Shown here piece by piece: positions 1 through 5,387 of a stretch of 11,690 nt of DNA. Source of the stretch: JACQHM01 sp964535215 (GTDB lineage: Bacteria > Methylomirabilota > Methylomirabilia > Methylomirabilales > JACQHM01); assembly GCA_964535215.1 (NCBI GenBank), contig CAZHST010000073.1, positions 1-11,690 of the forward strand. Direction: 5' to 3'. Position 1 is the stretch's first letter; each line of letters starts with the position of its first letter. Made by a program: the position numbers and the translations under genes. Below the pieces are notes generated by a model, which saw only the letters and a list, made by a program, of their open reading frames with translations, made no database searches and was not told the origin of the DNA.

Positions 1-374
1 GCTGCGCCGAAGAGCGGTCCTCCAAAGCCGGCATAAACCGCATTGTCAATCGCAGCCTGCGAGGCTTTGCCCACGTAGAGAACATTGACTTGGAGGCGGT
101 AGTGAGCCGCGTCAGGATCTTGGACGACCTTCCAGCCTTTCGCCTGAAGCATCCCAGCTAAAGGGCTGAGATCCACGTCCTGATCTGAGGTGTTCTTGAC
201 CTCGATCCAGACCGTCCGCTCCGCTGGGGAAACCGGCTCCAGGAAGATCGTCTCGGACATCTTGGTCTGCACCTCCAGATCCTTGTATTTCAGTGCCGTC
301 ACCGTGGCGGCACACCCTGTGGCCCCGCCGAGCAGGGCCACAAGGAAGAGCAACCGAAGCAGTCGTTGTCGCAT
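1..374 (-). CDS. traT: TraT-family complement-resistance outer-membrane lipoprotein (partial, C-terminus beyond window edge)
   Basis: The first 124 residues are present; the gene runs off the left edge. It opens with a basic N-terminus and hydrophobic stretch ending in a lipobox-like ATGC, so Cys21 is the predicted lipidation site. The mature part contains LEVQTKMSETIFLEPV and ERTVWIEVKNTSDQD, closely matching as I recall it the conserved N-terminal block of plasmid TraT (LEVKTQMSETIWLEP, ERTVFLQIKNTSDKD). In plasmids TraT is a surface lipoprotein giving entry exclusion and serum resistance; chromosomal homologues are of unclear role. No transfer genes are seen here, so a conjugative function should not be assumed. 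The ATG at 374 follows a G-rich Shine-Dalgarno (GGGAGGGGGG) and gives a proper signal peptide. An in-frame ATG at 515 with a GGAGGAGG site would add 47 residues and bury the signal peptide, so it is less likely. It lies downstream of a gene-poor region. Confidence 0.88.
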   Translation of the reverse strand, partial: MRQRLLRLLFLVALLGGATGCAATVTALKYKDLEVQTKMSETIFLEPVSPAERTVWIEVKNTSDQDVDLSPLAGMLQAKGWKVVQDPDAAHYRLQVNVLYVGKASQAAIDNAVYAGFGGPLFGA

Positions 375-585
375 TGTCCCCCCTCCCTTAGCCAACAGCC
401 TACACCCAGCCCGGATCCGACACCTGATGCCTGTGCCCTGAAAGACACGGGCTGATCTATCGCCCCCTCCCGCCTTTCTGATCACAAATGCGTTCACCCG
501 AGGCGATGATGCCATTCCTCCTCCTCTGATACTCCCCGCCAGCGCTACATTTAACCGTGGTCAACAGTTGGTTCCCTTGGTTTCC

Positions 586-702
586 TCACAGCTCACCTCG
601 ATTGAGCTTGTTGCAGACCCTGGCGGCCCTGATCACTGCCGCTATGGTAGTGATGAAGAGTAGAGGAACCCCGAGAATGGCGCCGTTCCCCCCCTTGACC
701 AC
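586..702 (-). CDS. Possible 38-residue single-span membrane protein
   Basis: Starting from a GTG at 702, the frame encodes 38 residues with one hydrophobic segment (AILGVPLLFITTIAAVI, about residues 8-24) followed by a basic, Cys-containing tail (RAARVCNKLNRGEL). That layout, a short N-terminus, one membrane span and then positive charges, is typical of small bacterial membrane proteins. The same DNA read in the other minus frame gives a low-complexity His/Ser/Gly-rich product. Against it: an in-frame TAG lies just upstream, so only the GTG can start it, and no good ribosome-binding site is close. The nearest purine-rich stretch (AGGAGGGGG) is about 40 nt upstream, beyond a 6-bp hairpin. No family is recognised. 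Confidence 0.25.
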   Translation of the reverse strand: MVKGGNGAILGVPLLFITTIAAVIRAARVCNKLNRGEL

Positions 703-798
703 CGCAAACTATCCCATGGCCCGCCGGTGACGGGCCCCCTCCTATATAGAGCCGTGGAACCTCAGCCGTATGGTTAGAGCGACGGAGCCCCACAAAGC

Positions 799-834
799 AA
801 AAAAGCACCATGCCCGGAACCGGGGACATGGTGC
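799..834 (-). terminator. Intrinsic terminator, minus strand
   Basis: On the minus strand an 8-bp perfect stem GCACCATG/CATGGTGC (834-827 with 812-805) is extended inward by CCC/GGG past a one-base bulge, with a loop of about seven bases, and is followed at once by six T (804-799). This is a textbook Rho-independent terminator. The simplest reading is that it ends the transcript of the fumC group upstream. Because a strong AAGGAGG/ATG lies only 30 nt before it, it could alternatively act as an attenuator or end a short RNA. Confidence 0.8.
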
Positions 835-966
835 TCCATCTACGCCGTGAAGGTTGGTGAGCCATGGCCCACCTCCTTCTCCCCCTATGATCGGATATTA
901 GTCTACATTATGATGCTTTGCTCTTAACATACCCCCCCCTTGTCAAGCAATTTTTTCAGGAACACC

Positions 967-994
967 CATCAGCCGTCAGCCATCAGCTCTCAGC
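967..994. repeat. Tandem 7-bp repeat, four units (consensus nnTCAGC)
   Basis: On the plus strand, four consecutive 7-mers share the ending TCAGC: catcagc, cgtcagc, catcagc, tctcagc. Read on the minus strand it is the GCTGATGGCTGA-type simple sequence found scattered between genes in several bacterial genomes (my recollection). It follows directly on, and includes the stop codon of, the 29-codon ORF. Function unknown; it may be a remnant of an interspersed intergenic repeat. Confidence 0.6.
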
Positions 995-1079
995 CAGTCT
1001 TGCAACGAGCCAGCGCATACACCCGCTCCTCCGCCAGGACTTCAGCGGCGTAGGCGAGTGCTGCCCAAACCCCTTCCAT
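990..1079 (-). CDS. Possible 29-residue amphipathic small protein
   Basis: ATG at 1079, preceded by GAGAAGG at a workable distance, opens a 29-codon frame. Its product is a likely amphipathic helix (WAALAYAAEVLAEERVYALA, residues 5-24) ending in RCKTG. The Ala/Glu/Arg pattern looks like protein rather than random translation. The frame also stays open upstream of the ATG into the preceding lipoprotein stop region, so it may be a remnant of a longer gene. It begins 31 nt after the stop of the 167-residue lipoprotein and would be last in the fumC group. No family can be assigned. Confidence 0.3.
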   Translation of the reverse strand: MEGVWAALAYAAEVLAEERVYALARCKTG

Positions 1080-1110
1080 CTTGAACCTTCTCAACCCTTT
1101 CGTCCATCCT

Positions 1111-1614
1111 TCACTCGAGGGGGACCTGGATGCGAATTCGAAGAGCCTCCCCCCGGTCATCCTTCCCCTCCAGGAGCAGGTGGTGGACGCCCGCGAGGGG
1201 CTCCGGATGGTCTTTGAGGGATGTGAAAAGGATCGCCTCGAAGGTGGCGTCGGCCTCGTCGCCCGGGTCCAGGTGGAAGGCGAAGGGACGCTCCTCGGAC
1301 TTGACCGTGCCCAAATGCCCCATCAGATTCATGGTGAGCCGGGAGAGGGTCACCTCCCTTGAGGTCGTCCTGAAGCGGAGGGTGTACTCCCACCGCACTC
1401 CCTGAGCTATTCCCGGGATCAGCTCCTTTGCCGTCAACGGCCGCTTCTCGATCTTAAGAAGCGTAATCTCCAGAGGACCGGCCCCCTCGACCTGGAAAGA
1501 GGCCCTTGGAGGAGGCGGGAGGGGTTCGTAAATCCGCCGGGGCTGGCACGCAAAGGCCCCGAGCCCGAGAAGCAGCAAAACCCCGGGAAGGAAGAGAGAA
1601 AGAGACCGGTCCAT
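1111..1614 (-). CDS. Putative lipoprotein, function unknown (167 aa)
   Basis: The N-terminus MDRSLSLFLPGVLLLLGLGAFAC is a short signal peptide with a long Leu-rich core and a lipobox-like AFAC, so Cys23 is the likely lipidation site. A Pro-rich linker follows (PLPPPP, about residues 32-37). The rest alternates charged and hydrophobic residues in a way that suggests a beta-sandwich domain, including WEYTLRFRTTSREVTLSRLTM and FAFHLDPGDEADATFEAIL. No enzyme motif is visible and I recognise no family. The start codon follows fumC's stop by 9 nt, with a GGGGAGG site very close to the ATG, so it is probably co-transcribed and translationally linked with fumC. It is likely membrane-anchored, facing the periplasm. 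Confidence 0.75.
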   Translation of the reverse strand: MDRSLSLFLPGVLLLLGLGAFACQPRRIYEPLPPPPRASFQVEGAGPLEITLLKIEKRPLTAKELIPGIAQGVRWEYTLRFRTTSREVTLSRLTMNLMGHLGTVKSEERPFAFHLDPGDEADATFEAILFTSLKDHPEPLAGVHHLLLEGKDDRGEALRIRIQVPLE

Positions 1615-1623
1615 GCCTCCCCC

Positions 1624-3048
1624 TCACCCGCCCACCGGCATCATCCCCCTGCCGGGGATGCCCGGTTCCGTCATCCGCCAGGGGTCCAGGACCTCGTTCA
1701 ACTGATCCGGGGGGAGGATCCTCTTCTCCACGGCAAGCTCCCGGACGGTCTTCCCCGTGAGAGACGACTCCCTGGCGATCTTCGCCGCCTCATCGTACCC
1801 GATGACGGGGGCGAGCGCCGTCGCCAGGGCCAGGCTCTTCTCGATCATCTCGGCGCAGCGGGCCTCGTCAGCCCTGATCCCGCTGATGCACTGATCGGCA
1901 AAGTTCCTCGACGCATTCGCCAGGATCAGGATCGACTCCAGAAGGTTCGAGGCCATCAGGGGCATCATGGTGTTTAACTCAAAGAACCCCCACTGGCCCC
2001 CCAGGGTGATGGCCAGATCGTTGCCGATAACCTGGGCCGCCACCTGGATGACCGACTCGGCGATGACCGGGTTCACCTTCCCGGGCATGATGGAGGAGCC
2101 CGGCTGGACCTCGGGAAGCCGAATCTCCCCGATCCCGCACCGGGGTCCAGAGCCCAGCCAGCGGATGTCGTTGGCGATCTTCAGGAGGCTCACGGCGACA
2201 GTCTTCAAGGCCCCGCTGGCCTCCACAAGGGCGTCCTGGGCCCCCTGGGCCTCGAAATGGTCTTCCGCCTCCTTAAACTCAATCCCCGTCAGCTCGTTGA
2301 CATAGGCGATAACCCGCCGGGGAAACTCCGGATGGGTGTTCAAACCGGTCCCGACGGCCGTCCCGCCCAAGGCCAGCTCGGCCAGGGAAGCCCTGGTCTG
2401 CTCGATCCTCCTGATCCCCAGCTCCACCTGCCGGGCGTAACCGGAGAACTCCTGGCCGAGGCGGACCGGCGTCGCATCCTGGAGGTGGGTCCGTCCGATC
2501 TTGACCACCTTGTCAAACTCCCTCGCCTTGGCCTTCAGGGCAGTCTGGAGTTTCCTAAGGGCAGGGAGCAGATCCTTCTCGATGGCCTCCAACGCGGCGA
2601 TGTGGATGGCCGTCGGGATCACGTCGTTACTGGATTGCCCCAGGTTCACATGATCGTTGGGGTGGACCATCTTGCTCCCGATCGCCCCCCCCAGAAGCTC
2701 GATGGCCCGGTTGGCGATGACCTCGTTGGCGTTCATGTTGGTGGAGGTCCCGGAGCCAGTCTGGAAGATGTCCACGACAAACTGGTCGTCAAACTTCCCC
2801 TCCATCACCTCCCGGGCCGCCTCCGCGACGGCATCGGCGATCTTCGGATCCAAGAGGCCGAGGTCCTTGTTGACCTTGGCCGCCAGATGCTTGATCATCC
2901 CCAATGCCCGGATGAAGGGCCTGGGGAAACGGCGGGGGCTGATCGGGAAGTTCTCCACCGCCCGCTGGGTCTGGGCCCCGTAGTACGCGTGCTTGGGCAC
3001 CTTCATCTCCCCCATGGAATCCCTTTCGATCCGATACTCCTCCCCCAT
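1624..3048 (-). CDS. fumC: Class II fumarate hydratase (fumarase C)
   Basis: Interconverts fumarate and L-malate in the TCA cycle; class II enzymes are iron-free homotetramers in the cytoplasm. The 474-residue length is normal for the family. Hallmarks in order: TGSGTSTNMN (97-106), HPNDHVN (129-135), GRTHLQDATP (185-194) with the catalytic base His188, and the superfamily signature GSSIMPGKVN (317-326) holding Ser318, Lys324 and Asn326. These match E. coli FumC numbering as I recall it, so the start and the whole frame are sound. QTGSG and GSSIMPGKVNP favour fumarase over aspartase, although the two are close relatives and the reaction is inferred from sequence. The ATG is preceded by AGGAGG at good spacing. 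It sits 18 nt after a small basic gene and 9 nt before a lipoprotein gene, in a four-gene group. No other TCA genes are nearby. Confidence 0.95.
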   Translation of the reverse strand: MGEEYRIERDSMGEMKVPKHAYYGAQTQRAVENFPISPRRFPRPFIRALGMIKHLAAKVNKDLGLLDPKIADAVAEAAREVMEGKFDDQFVVDIFQTGSGTSTNMNANEVIANRAIELLGGAIGSKMVHPNDHVNLGQSSNDVIPTAIHIAALEAIEKDLLPALRKLQTALKAKAREFDKVVKIGRTHLQDATPVRLGQEFSGYARQVELGIRRIEQTRASLAELALGGTAVGTGLNTHPEFPRRVIAYVNELTGIEFKEAEDHFEAQGAQDALVEASGALKTVAVSLLKIANDIRWLGSGPRCGIGEIRLPEVQPGSSIMPGKVNPVIAESVIQVAAQVIGNDLAITLGGQWGFFELNTMMPLMASNLLESILILANASRNFADQCISGIRADEARCAEMIEKSLALATALAPVIGYDEAAKIARESSLTGKTVRELAVEKRILPPDQLNEVLDPWRMTEPGIPGRGMMPVGG

Positions 3049-3066
3049 GGCGCACCTCCTGACCTG

Positions 3067-3210
3067 TTACCGCCCGGGCCTCCTGGGTTTGATCTTTCGA
3101 AGCTTCGGAACCCGTTTCAGGATCTCCCGCCGATCCCTCGCCAGGACGCTCGGCGGCTTGACCCGGGCCTTTTCGGGCTTGCCCATCCGCATCATCCGGG
3201 GGTCGCTCAC
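3067..3210 (-). CDS. Small, very basic protein of unknown function (47 aa)
   Basis: This gene is easy to miss because it starts on GTG. The GTG at 3210 shares a GTGA overlap with the stop codon of the upstream coiled-coil lipoprotein, a classic translational-coupling arrangement, and its TAA lies 18 nt before the fumC start. It fills an otherwise empty 160-bp gap. The product is 47 residues with about 18 Lys/Arg and only three acidic residues; the C-terminal half (RDRREILKRVPKLRKIKPRR) is strongly cationic and probably helical at first. ATGs at residues 6, 7 and 9 are alternative starts. A nucleic-acid- or membrane-binding role is conceivable, but no motif supports one and no family is recognised. 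The tight fit between neighbours is the main evidence that it is real. Confidence 0.6.
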   Translation of the reverse strand: MSDPRMMRMGKPEKARVKPPSVLARDRREILKRVPKLRKIKPRRPGR

Positions 3211-3548
3211 CTCGCGGCCCGCTCCAAACGCTCGATCCGCGTCCCCATGCCCTGAAGGTCTTTTCCGGCCTGGTCGAGCTTGGCGGTGGCCGCCTGCTGG
3301 GCTTCGGAGAGGGCCTGCACGTCATCCCTGAGCTGGATGGCCGTCTTTTCCAGCCTCTCCAGGGTCACCTGCTGCTCCGACAGCTTTCGCTCGACGCCCC
3401 CCACCCGCCCATCGAGGTCATCGAGATCCCTCCGGAGGGAGGTCACGCTCCCCCGGGAGGCGGGGAGGATTGACGCAAACCAAGAGCAGCCGGTCAGGAG
3501 AGCGAGAGAGAAAACCACGACCCCTGTTCGAACCCATAAAAGCCGCAT
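3207..3548 (-). CDS. Coiled-coil lipoprotein (113 aa)
   Basis: A clear lipoprotein signal peptide ends in LTGC, with Cys21 as the lipidated residue and Ser22 following, which suggests outer-membrane sorting by the Lol rule if that applies here. From about residue 32 to the end the protein is one long helix with heptad-spaced hydrophobics (for example LRRDLDDLDGRV, VERKLSEQQVTLERLEKTA, LERAAR), so it should form a coiled coil like the Lpp or YbgF N-terminal type. There is no C-terminal lysine tail like Lpp's, so covalent peptidoglycan attachment is not indicated. The start follows GAGGAGGG at good spacing. It is first in the group with the small basic gene and fumC, and overlaps the former by four bases. 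Likely a structural envelope protein. Confidence 0.75.
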   Translation of the reverse strand: MRLLWVRTGVVVFSLALLTGCSWFASILPASRGSVTSLRRDLDDLDGRVGGVERKLSEQQVTLERLEKTAIQLRDDVQALSEAQQAATAKLDQAGKDLQGMGTRIERLERAAR

Positions 3549-3616
3549 CGTTCCCTCCTCTGTCGTTCATCCACGTCAAGGTTTCAACCTCTCCCCATCC
3601 CGACTTCCCTTCCGGC

Positions 3617-4246
3617 TCACTCCCAGGGCTGGCGGAGGGGAAGGGGGGGACCTTTGGGCTTCAGGATGATGATCCTCTCCTCCGGCTCGAGGATCAGCCC
3701 CTTCTTCGAACGGGGATGGAGGAAGATCCGGTGCAGGGTCTCATCGGGCTTGAAGAGGAAGTCCTCCAAGGCCACCCGCCAGGTCCCCTCCTCCCATCGG
3801 AGGTAAAAGGTCAGGGTCTGATCGAAGGAGGTCCCCCGGGTCCTGGAGTCAAAGCCCATCTTCGCCTCGACGAGGGCCTCCCCGGAGGAGGGGAGGTGGA
3901 CCGTCACCTCCTGGACCTGACGCCAGCAGCAAGCCGGCTTCACAGCCCGGTCCCGCATCTTCGAGATGAACGCTTCCTTGGGAAAAAGGTAGCGACTCCG
4001 AAGGAGTCCCTGCTCCCAGAGGGCCTCGAACCGCTCATCGGCCCACAACCGCACGGCCCCTTTAAAGGCCGCTTCAACGGCGGCCGGAAGGGACTCCTGC
4101 CCGGAGGAGAGGGTCGGAAGGCTCGAACCGGCAAGGCCAAGGAGAACCACAAGGGGGGAAAGCCACCAGGATCGTCCCCGGCCCCGGAGGGGGAGCTTCC
4201 ACCTCCCGGTCCCTGACCTCCTCCCCTTTTCGTTCACACCGGCCAT
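3617..4246 (-). CDS. Exported or membrane-anchored protein of unknown function (209 aa)
   Basis: A basic N-terminus is followed by a hydrophobic segment (WWLSPLVVLLGLAGSSL, about residues 27-43) that acts as a signal peptide or anchor. The mature domain begins with a helix containing AVRLWADERFEALWEQG and continues with strands such as EVTVHLP, EALVEAKMGF, QTLTFYLRWEEGTWRVALEDF. Helices first, then a curved sheet with a Trp-rich last strand, resembles NTF2-like or SnoaL-like folds, but this is by eye only. A Cys-Cys-Trp (106-108) stands out. The ATG at 4246 overlaps the end of tenA; a GTG at 4237 makes an exact GTGA overlap and is equally possible. Both point to translational coupling with tenA. 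Longer upstream extension in this frame is translated noncoding shadow of tenA. Confidence 0.65.
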   Translation of the reverse strand: MAGVNEKGRRSGTGRWKLPLRGRGRSWWLSPLVVLLGLAGSSLPTLSSGQESLPAAVEAAFKGAVRLWADERFEALWEQGLLRSRYLFPKEAFISKMRDRAVKPACCWRQVQEVTVHLPSSGEALVEAKMGFDSRTRGTSFDQTLTFYLRWEEGTWRVALEDFLFKPDETLHRIFLHPRSKKGLILEPEERIIILKPKGPPLPLRQPWE

Positions 4247-4902
4247 GTCTCTTCCCGGTAGCTCATCTCCCAAAACAGGTACTCGTACCGACAGCTCATC
4301 AGATAGCCTTCCTCCATCCGACGCCTCTCCTCCTCCCCCGCTCCCCGGGCCAGGCGGTCGGTCAGCTCCCGCACCCACGCTGCAAGAGCGCCGAACTCGG
4401 GCGAGGAGTAGGTGTGAATCCACTCCCCGTAGAGGGGTTGGCGCTGGGGGGGGCCCTTCTTCGCCAGGCGCTGGCCGATCTCCCAGTAGCCCCACTGGCA
4501 GGGGAGGAGGGCAGCGGCCAGCTCCGAAAGCGTCCCGGAGGTGGCCACCTGGAGGAGATGGCGGGTGTAGGCATAGGTGGTAGGAGCCGGTCTCGTCCTG
4601 GCCAACTCTCTGGCCGAGATCCCGAACTTCTTGGCGTAACCTCGATGGAGGGCCATCTCCGTGTGGAGCGTGGCATGGAGAAGCCCGGCGAATCTCTCCA
4701 TCGTGTCGAGATCCCAGGCCTTGGCCGAGGCCAACGCCAGGACCCGGCAGTACTCGATCAGGAACACATAGTCCTGGCCCATGTAGAAGCGGAACTTCCC
4801 GACCGGAAGCGACCCATCCCCGATCCCCTTGACAAAGGGATGGGTGAAGATCCGCTTCCAGATCAAAGCGGCCTTCCGTCGGAGGGCATCCGAGAACTCC
4901 AC
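4234..4902 (-). CDS. tenA: TenA-family thiaminase II / aminopyrimidine aminohydrolase
   Basis: TenA hydrolyses the degraded thiamin pyrimidine 4-amino-5-aminomethyl-2-methylpyrimidine to HMP for salvage, and can cleave thiamin. The 222-residue length is typical. Starting at the GTG (4902), the key residues fall on B. subtilis TenA numbering as I recall it: Asp44 (QDYVFL), Tyr112, and the nucleophile Cys135 (LLPCQWGYWEIG). The distal acid is Glu207 in RYEYLFWEM, B. subtilis Glu205. It therefore looks active and of the TenA_C (cysteine) type. The GTG starts two bases after the OsmC-family stop and uses a GGAGGAGGGG site inside that gene's end. An upstream ATG at 4944 would add 14 poorly conserved residues. 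No other thiamin gene is in view, so it probably serves salvage rather than de novo synthesis. Confidence 0.9.
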   Translation of the reverse strand: MEFSDALRRKAALIWKRIFTHPFVKGIGDGSLPVGKFRFYMGQDYVFLIEYCRVLALASAKAWDLDTMERFAGLLHATLHTEMALHRGYAKKFGISARELARTRPAPTTYAYTRHLLQVATSGTLSELAAALLPCQWGYWEIGQRLAKKGPPQRQPLYGEWIHTYSSPEFGALAAWVRELTDRLARGAGEEERRRMEEGYLMSCRYEYLFWEMSYREETWPV

Positions 4903-4903
4903 C

Positions 4904-5371
4904 TCACCCCTCCTCCACGATCTCACCCTTCCACTCGATGGCAATCCCCCGTTTCACGCTCTGGGCGGCCGGGCATCCCCGCTCGTGGACCTCGATGGCC
5001 CGCTCCGCCTCCTCCCGCTTCCCCTTGGGGACCTTCACGTGGTAGGTCACCCGGATCCTGGTCACAAGGGGCCTTCCGTCAATGTTCTCAATGTCCCCCT
5101 CAACCTCCGAGTGAAGCTTCTCCGGATGGGAGGGGATGCCGCGCGCCTCCAGCGCGCCCGCCAGGGTTCCCGTCAGTCAGCCGGCGACGGAGGCGATGAG
5201 GTGGTCCAGGGTGGAGGGAAGCTCCTCCTCAGGCGTCATCTTGTAAACCGCCTTCAAACCGCTATGCATCCCGTACCGCACCGGCTCAGGGAACGGGGCA
5301 ATGTAGGCCCGCCTCACCGGTCTCTTATCCTGATAGATCCTGATCTTCGAGGTGTAGATCAGCTCACCCAT
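4904..5371 (-). CDS. OsmC-family peroxidase with in-frame TGA at the catalytic Cys: predicted selenoprotein
   Basis: OsmC/Ohr-family proteins are thiol peroxidases that reduce organic hydroperoxides using two conserved cysteines. The ATG at 5371 has AAGGAGGAGG upstream and gives MGELIYTSKIRIYQDKRP, a typical OsmC N-terminal strand. At residue 65 (bases 5179-5177) the codon is TGA, in HLIASVAG-TGA-LTGTLAGALEARG, precisely where OsmC proteins have the peroxidatic Cys at the start of the central helix. The frame continues without further stops for 90 residues with OsmC-like content: VTRIRVTYHVKVPKG, then HERGCPAAQSVKRGI holding the second cysteine (Cys133). Total 155 residues counting Sec, a normal family length. 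A GC-rich hairpin fits a SECIS. It is 16 nt after the symporter gene and its stop is one base from tenA's GTG, so it is translated in a live operon. The alternative, a nonsense mutation, would have to hit exactly this codon. Confidence 0.85.
5141..5157 (-). promoter_or_regulatory. Candidate bacterial SECIS hairpin for the OsmC-family TGA
   Basis: On the minus strand, bases +20 to +36 after the TGA form a perfect 6-bp GCGCGC/GCGCGC stem closed by a five-base loop TGGAG. The apical loop starts 26 nt after the TGA and has G as its second base, which meets the loose bacterial SECIS consensus as I remember it (loop about 16-37 nt from UGA, a G at the top of the loop, short upper stem). A weaker outer pairing GGGA with TCCC (from +6 to about +44) could extend it. 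GC-rich coding sequence often forms hairpins, so this is supporting, not decisive, evidence. Confidence 0.6.
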
Positions 5372-5387
5372 GGGACATCCTCCTCCT

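Larger units (their letters stand above)
375..1110. other. Gene-poor region with terminator, hairpins and doubtful tiny ORFs
   Basis: No gene of normal size is convincing over these roughly 735 bases, in contrast to the packed coding on the rest of the window. Seen here, in minus-strand order: a 29-codon ORF (1079-990); a tandem 7-mer (994-967); a perfect TTGACA hexamer (946-941) followed by a run of eight G, but with no acceptable -10 at 16-18 nt; a strong AAGGAGG site before an ATG at 865; an intrinsic terminator (834-799); a 6-bp perfect hairpin GGCCCG/CGGGCC (736-718); a 38-codon membrane-like ORF (702-586); and a GGAGGAGG plus ATG at 515 in frame with traT. Together these suggest the end of the fumC operon plus the leader of traT, possibly with an undescribed small RNA or small-protein locus. 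I see no tRNA or mobile element. Confidence 0.6.

Noticed and set aside
593..865. 90-codon minus-strand frame beginning at the strong AAGGAGG/ATG at 865
   Set aside because: A complete intrinsic terminator lies inside its first 23 codons, and the product is low-complexity (Ser/Gly/His/Arg). The start could still serve as a leader peptide, so the site is noted in the gene-poor region entry.
941..946. Perfect TTGACA as a promoter -35 on the minus strand
   Set aside because: The 17-base spacer includes a run of eight G and is followed by GAGCAA, not a -10 box; the better AT-rich hexamer (TAATGT) is too far away.
2257..3255. Long plus-strand open frame (332 codons) opposite fumC
   Set aside because: It is antisense to a definite fumC with correct active-site residues; the product is Pro/Gly/Leu/His-rich, typical of GC-rich shadow frames, with no recognisable domain.
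2789..3325. 178-codon minus-strand frame spanning the lipoprotein, small basic gene and fumC
   Set aside because: It is an out-of-frame shadow of three better supported genes and has no coherent domain.
4247..4495. N-terminal extension of the exported protein to about 4495
   Set aside because: The extra 83 codons lie opposite no free DNA: they are a different frame of tenA, Gly/Pro/Arg-rich, and would hide the signal peptide.
4904..5371. OsmC-family gene as a pseudogene with a nonsense mutation
   Set aside because: The only stop is a TGA exactly at the catalytic Cys codon, the remaining 90 codons are intact and family-like, the second Cys is kept, and the gene is tightly packed with live neighbours. 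Random decay would not be expected to do this.
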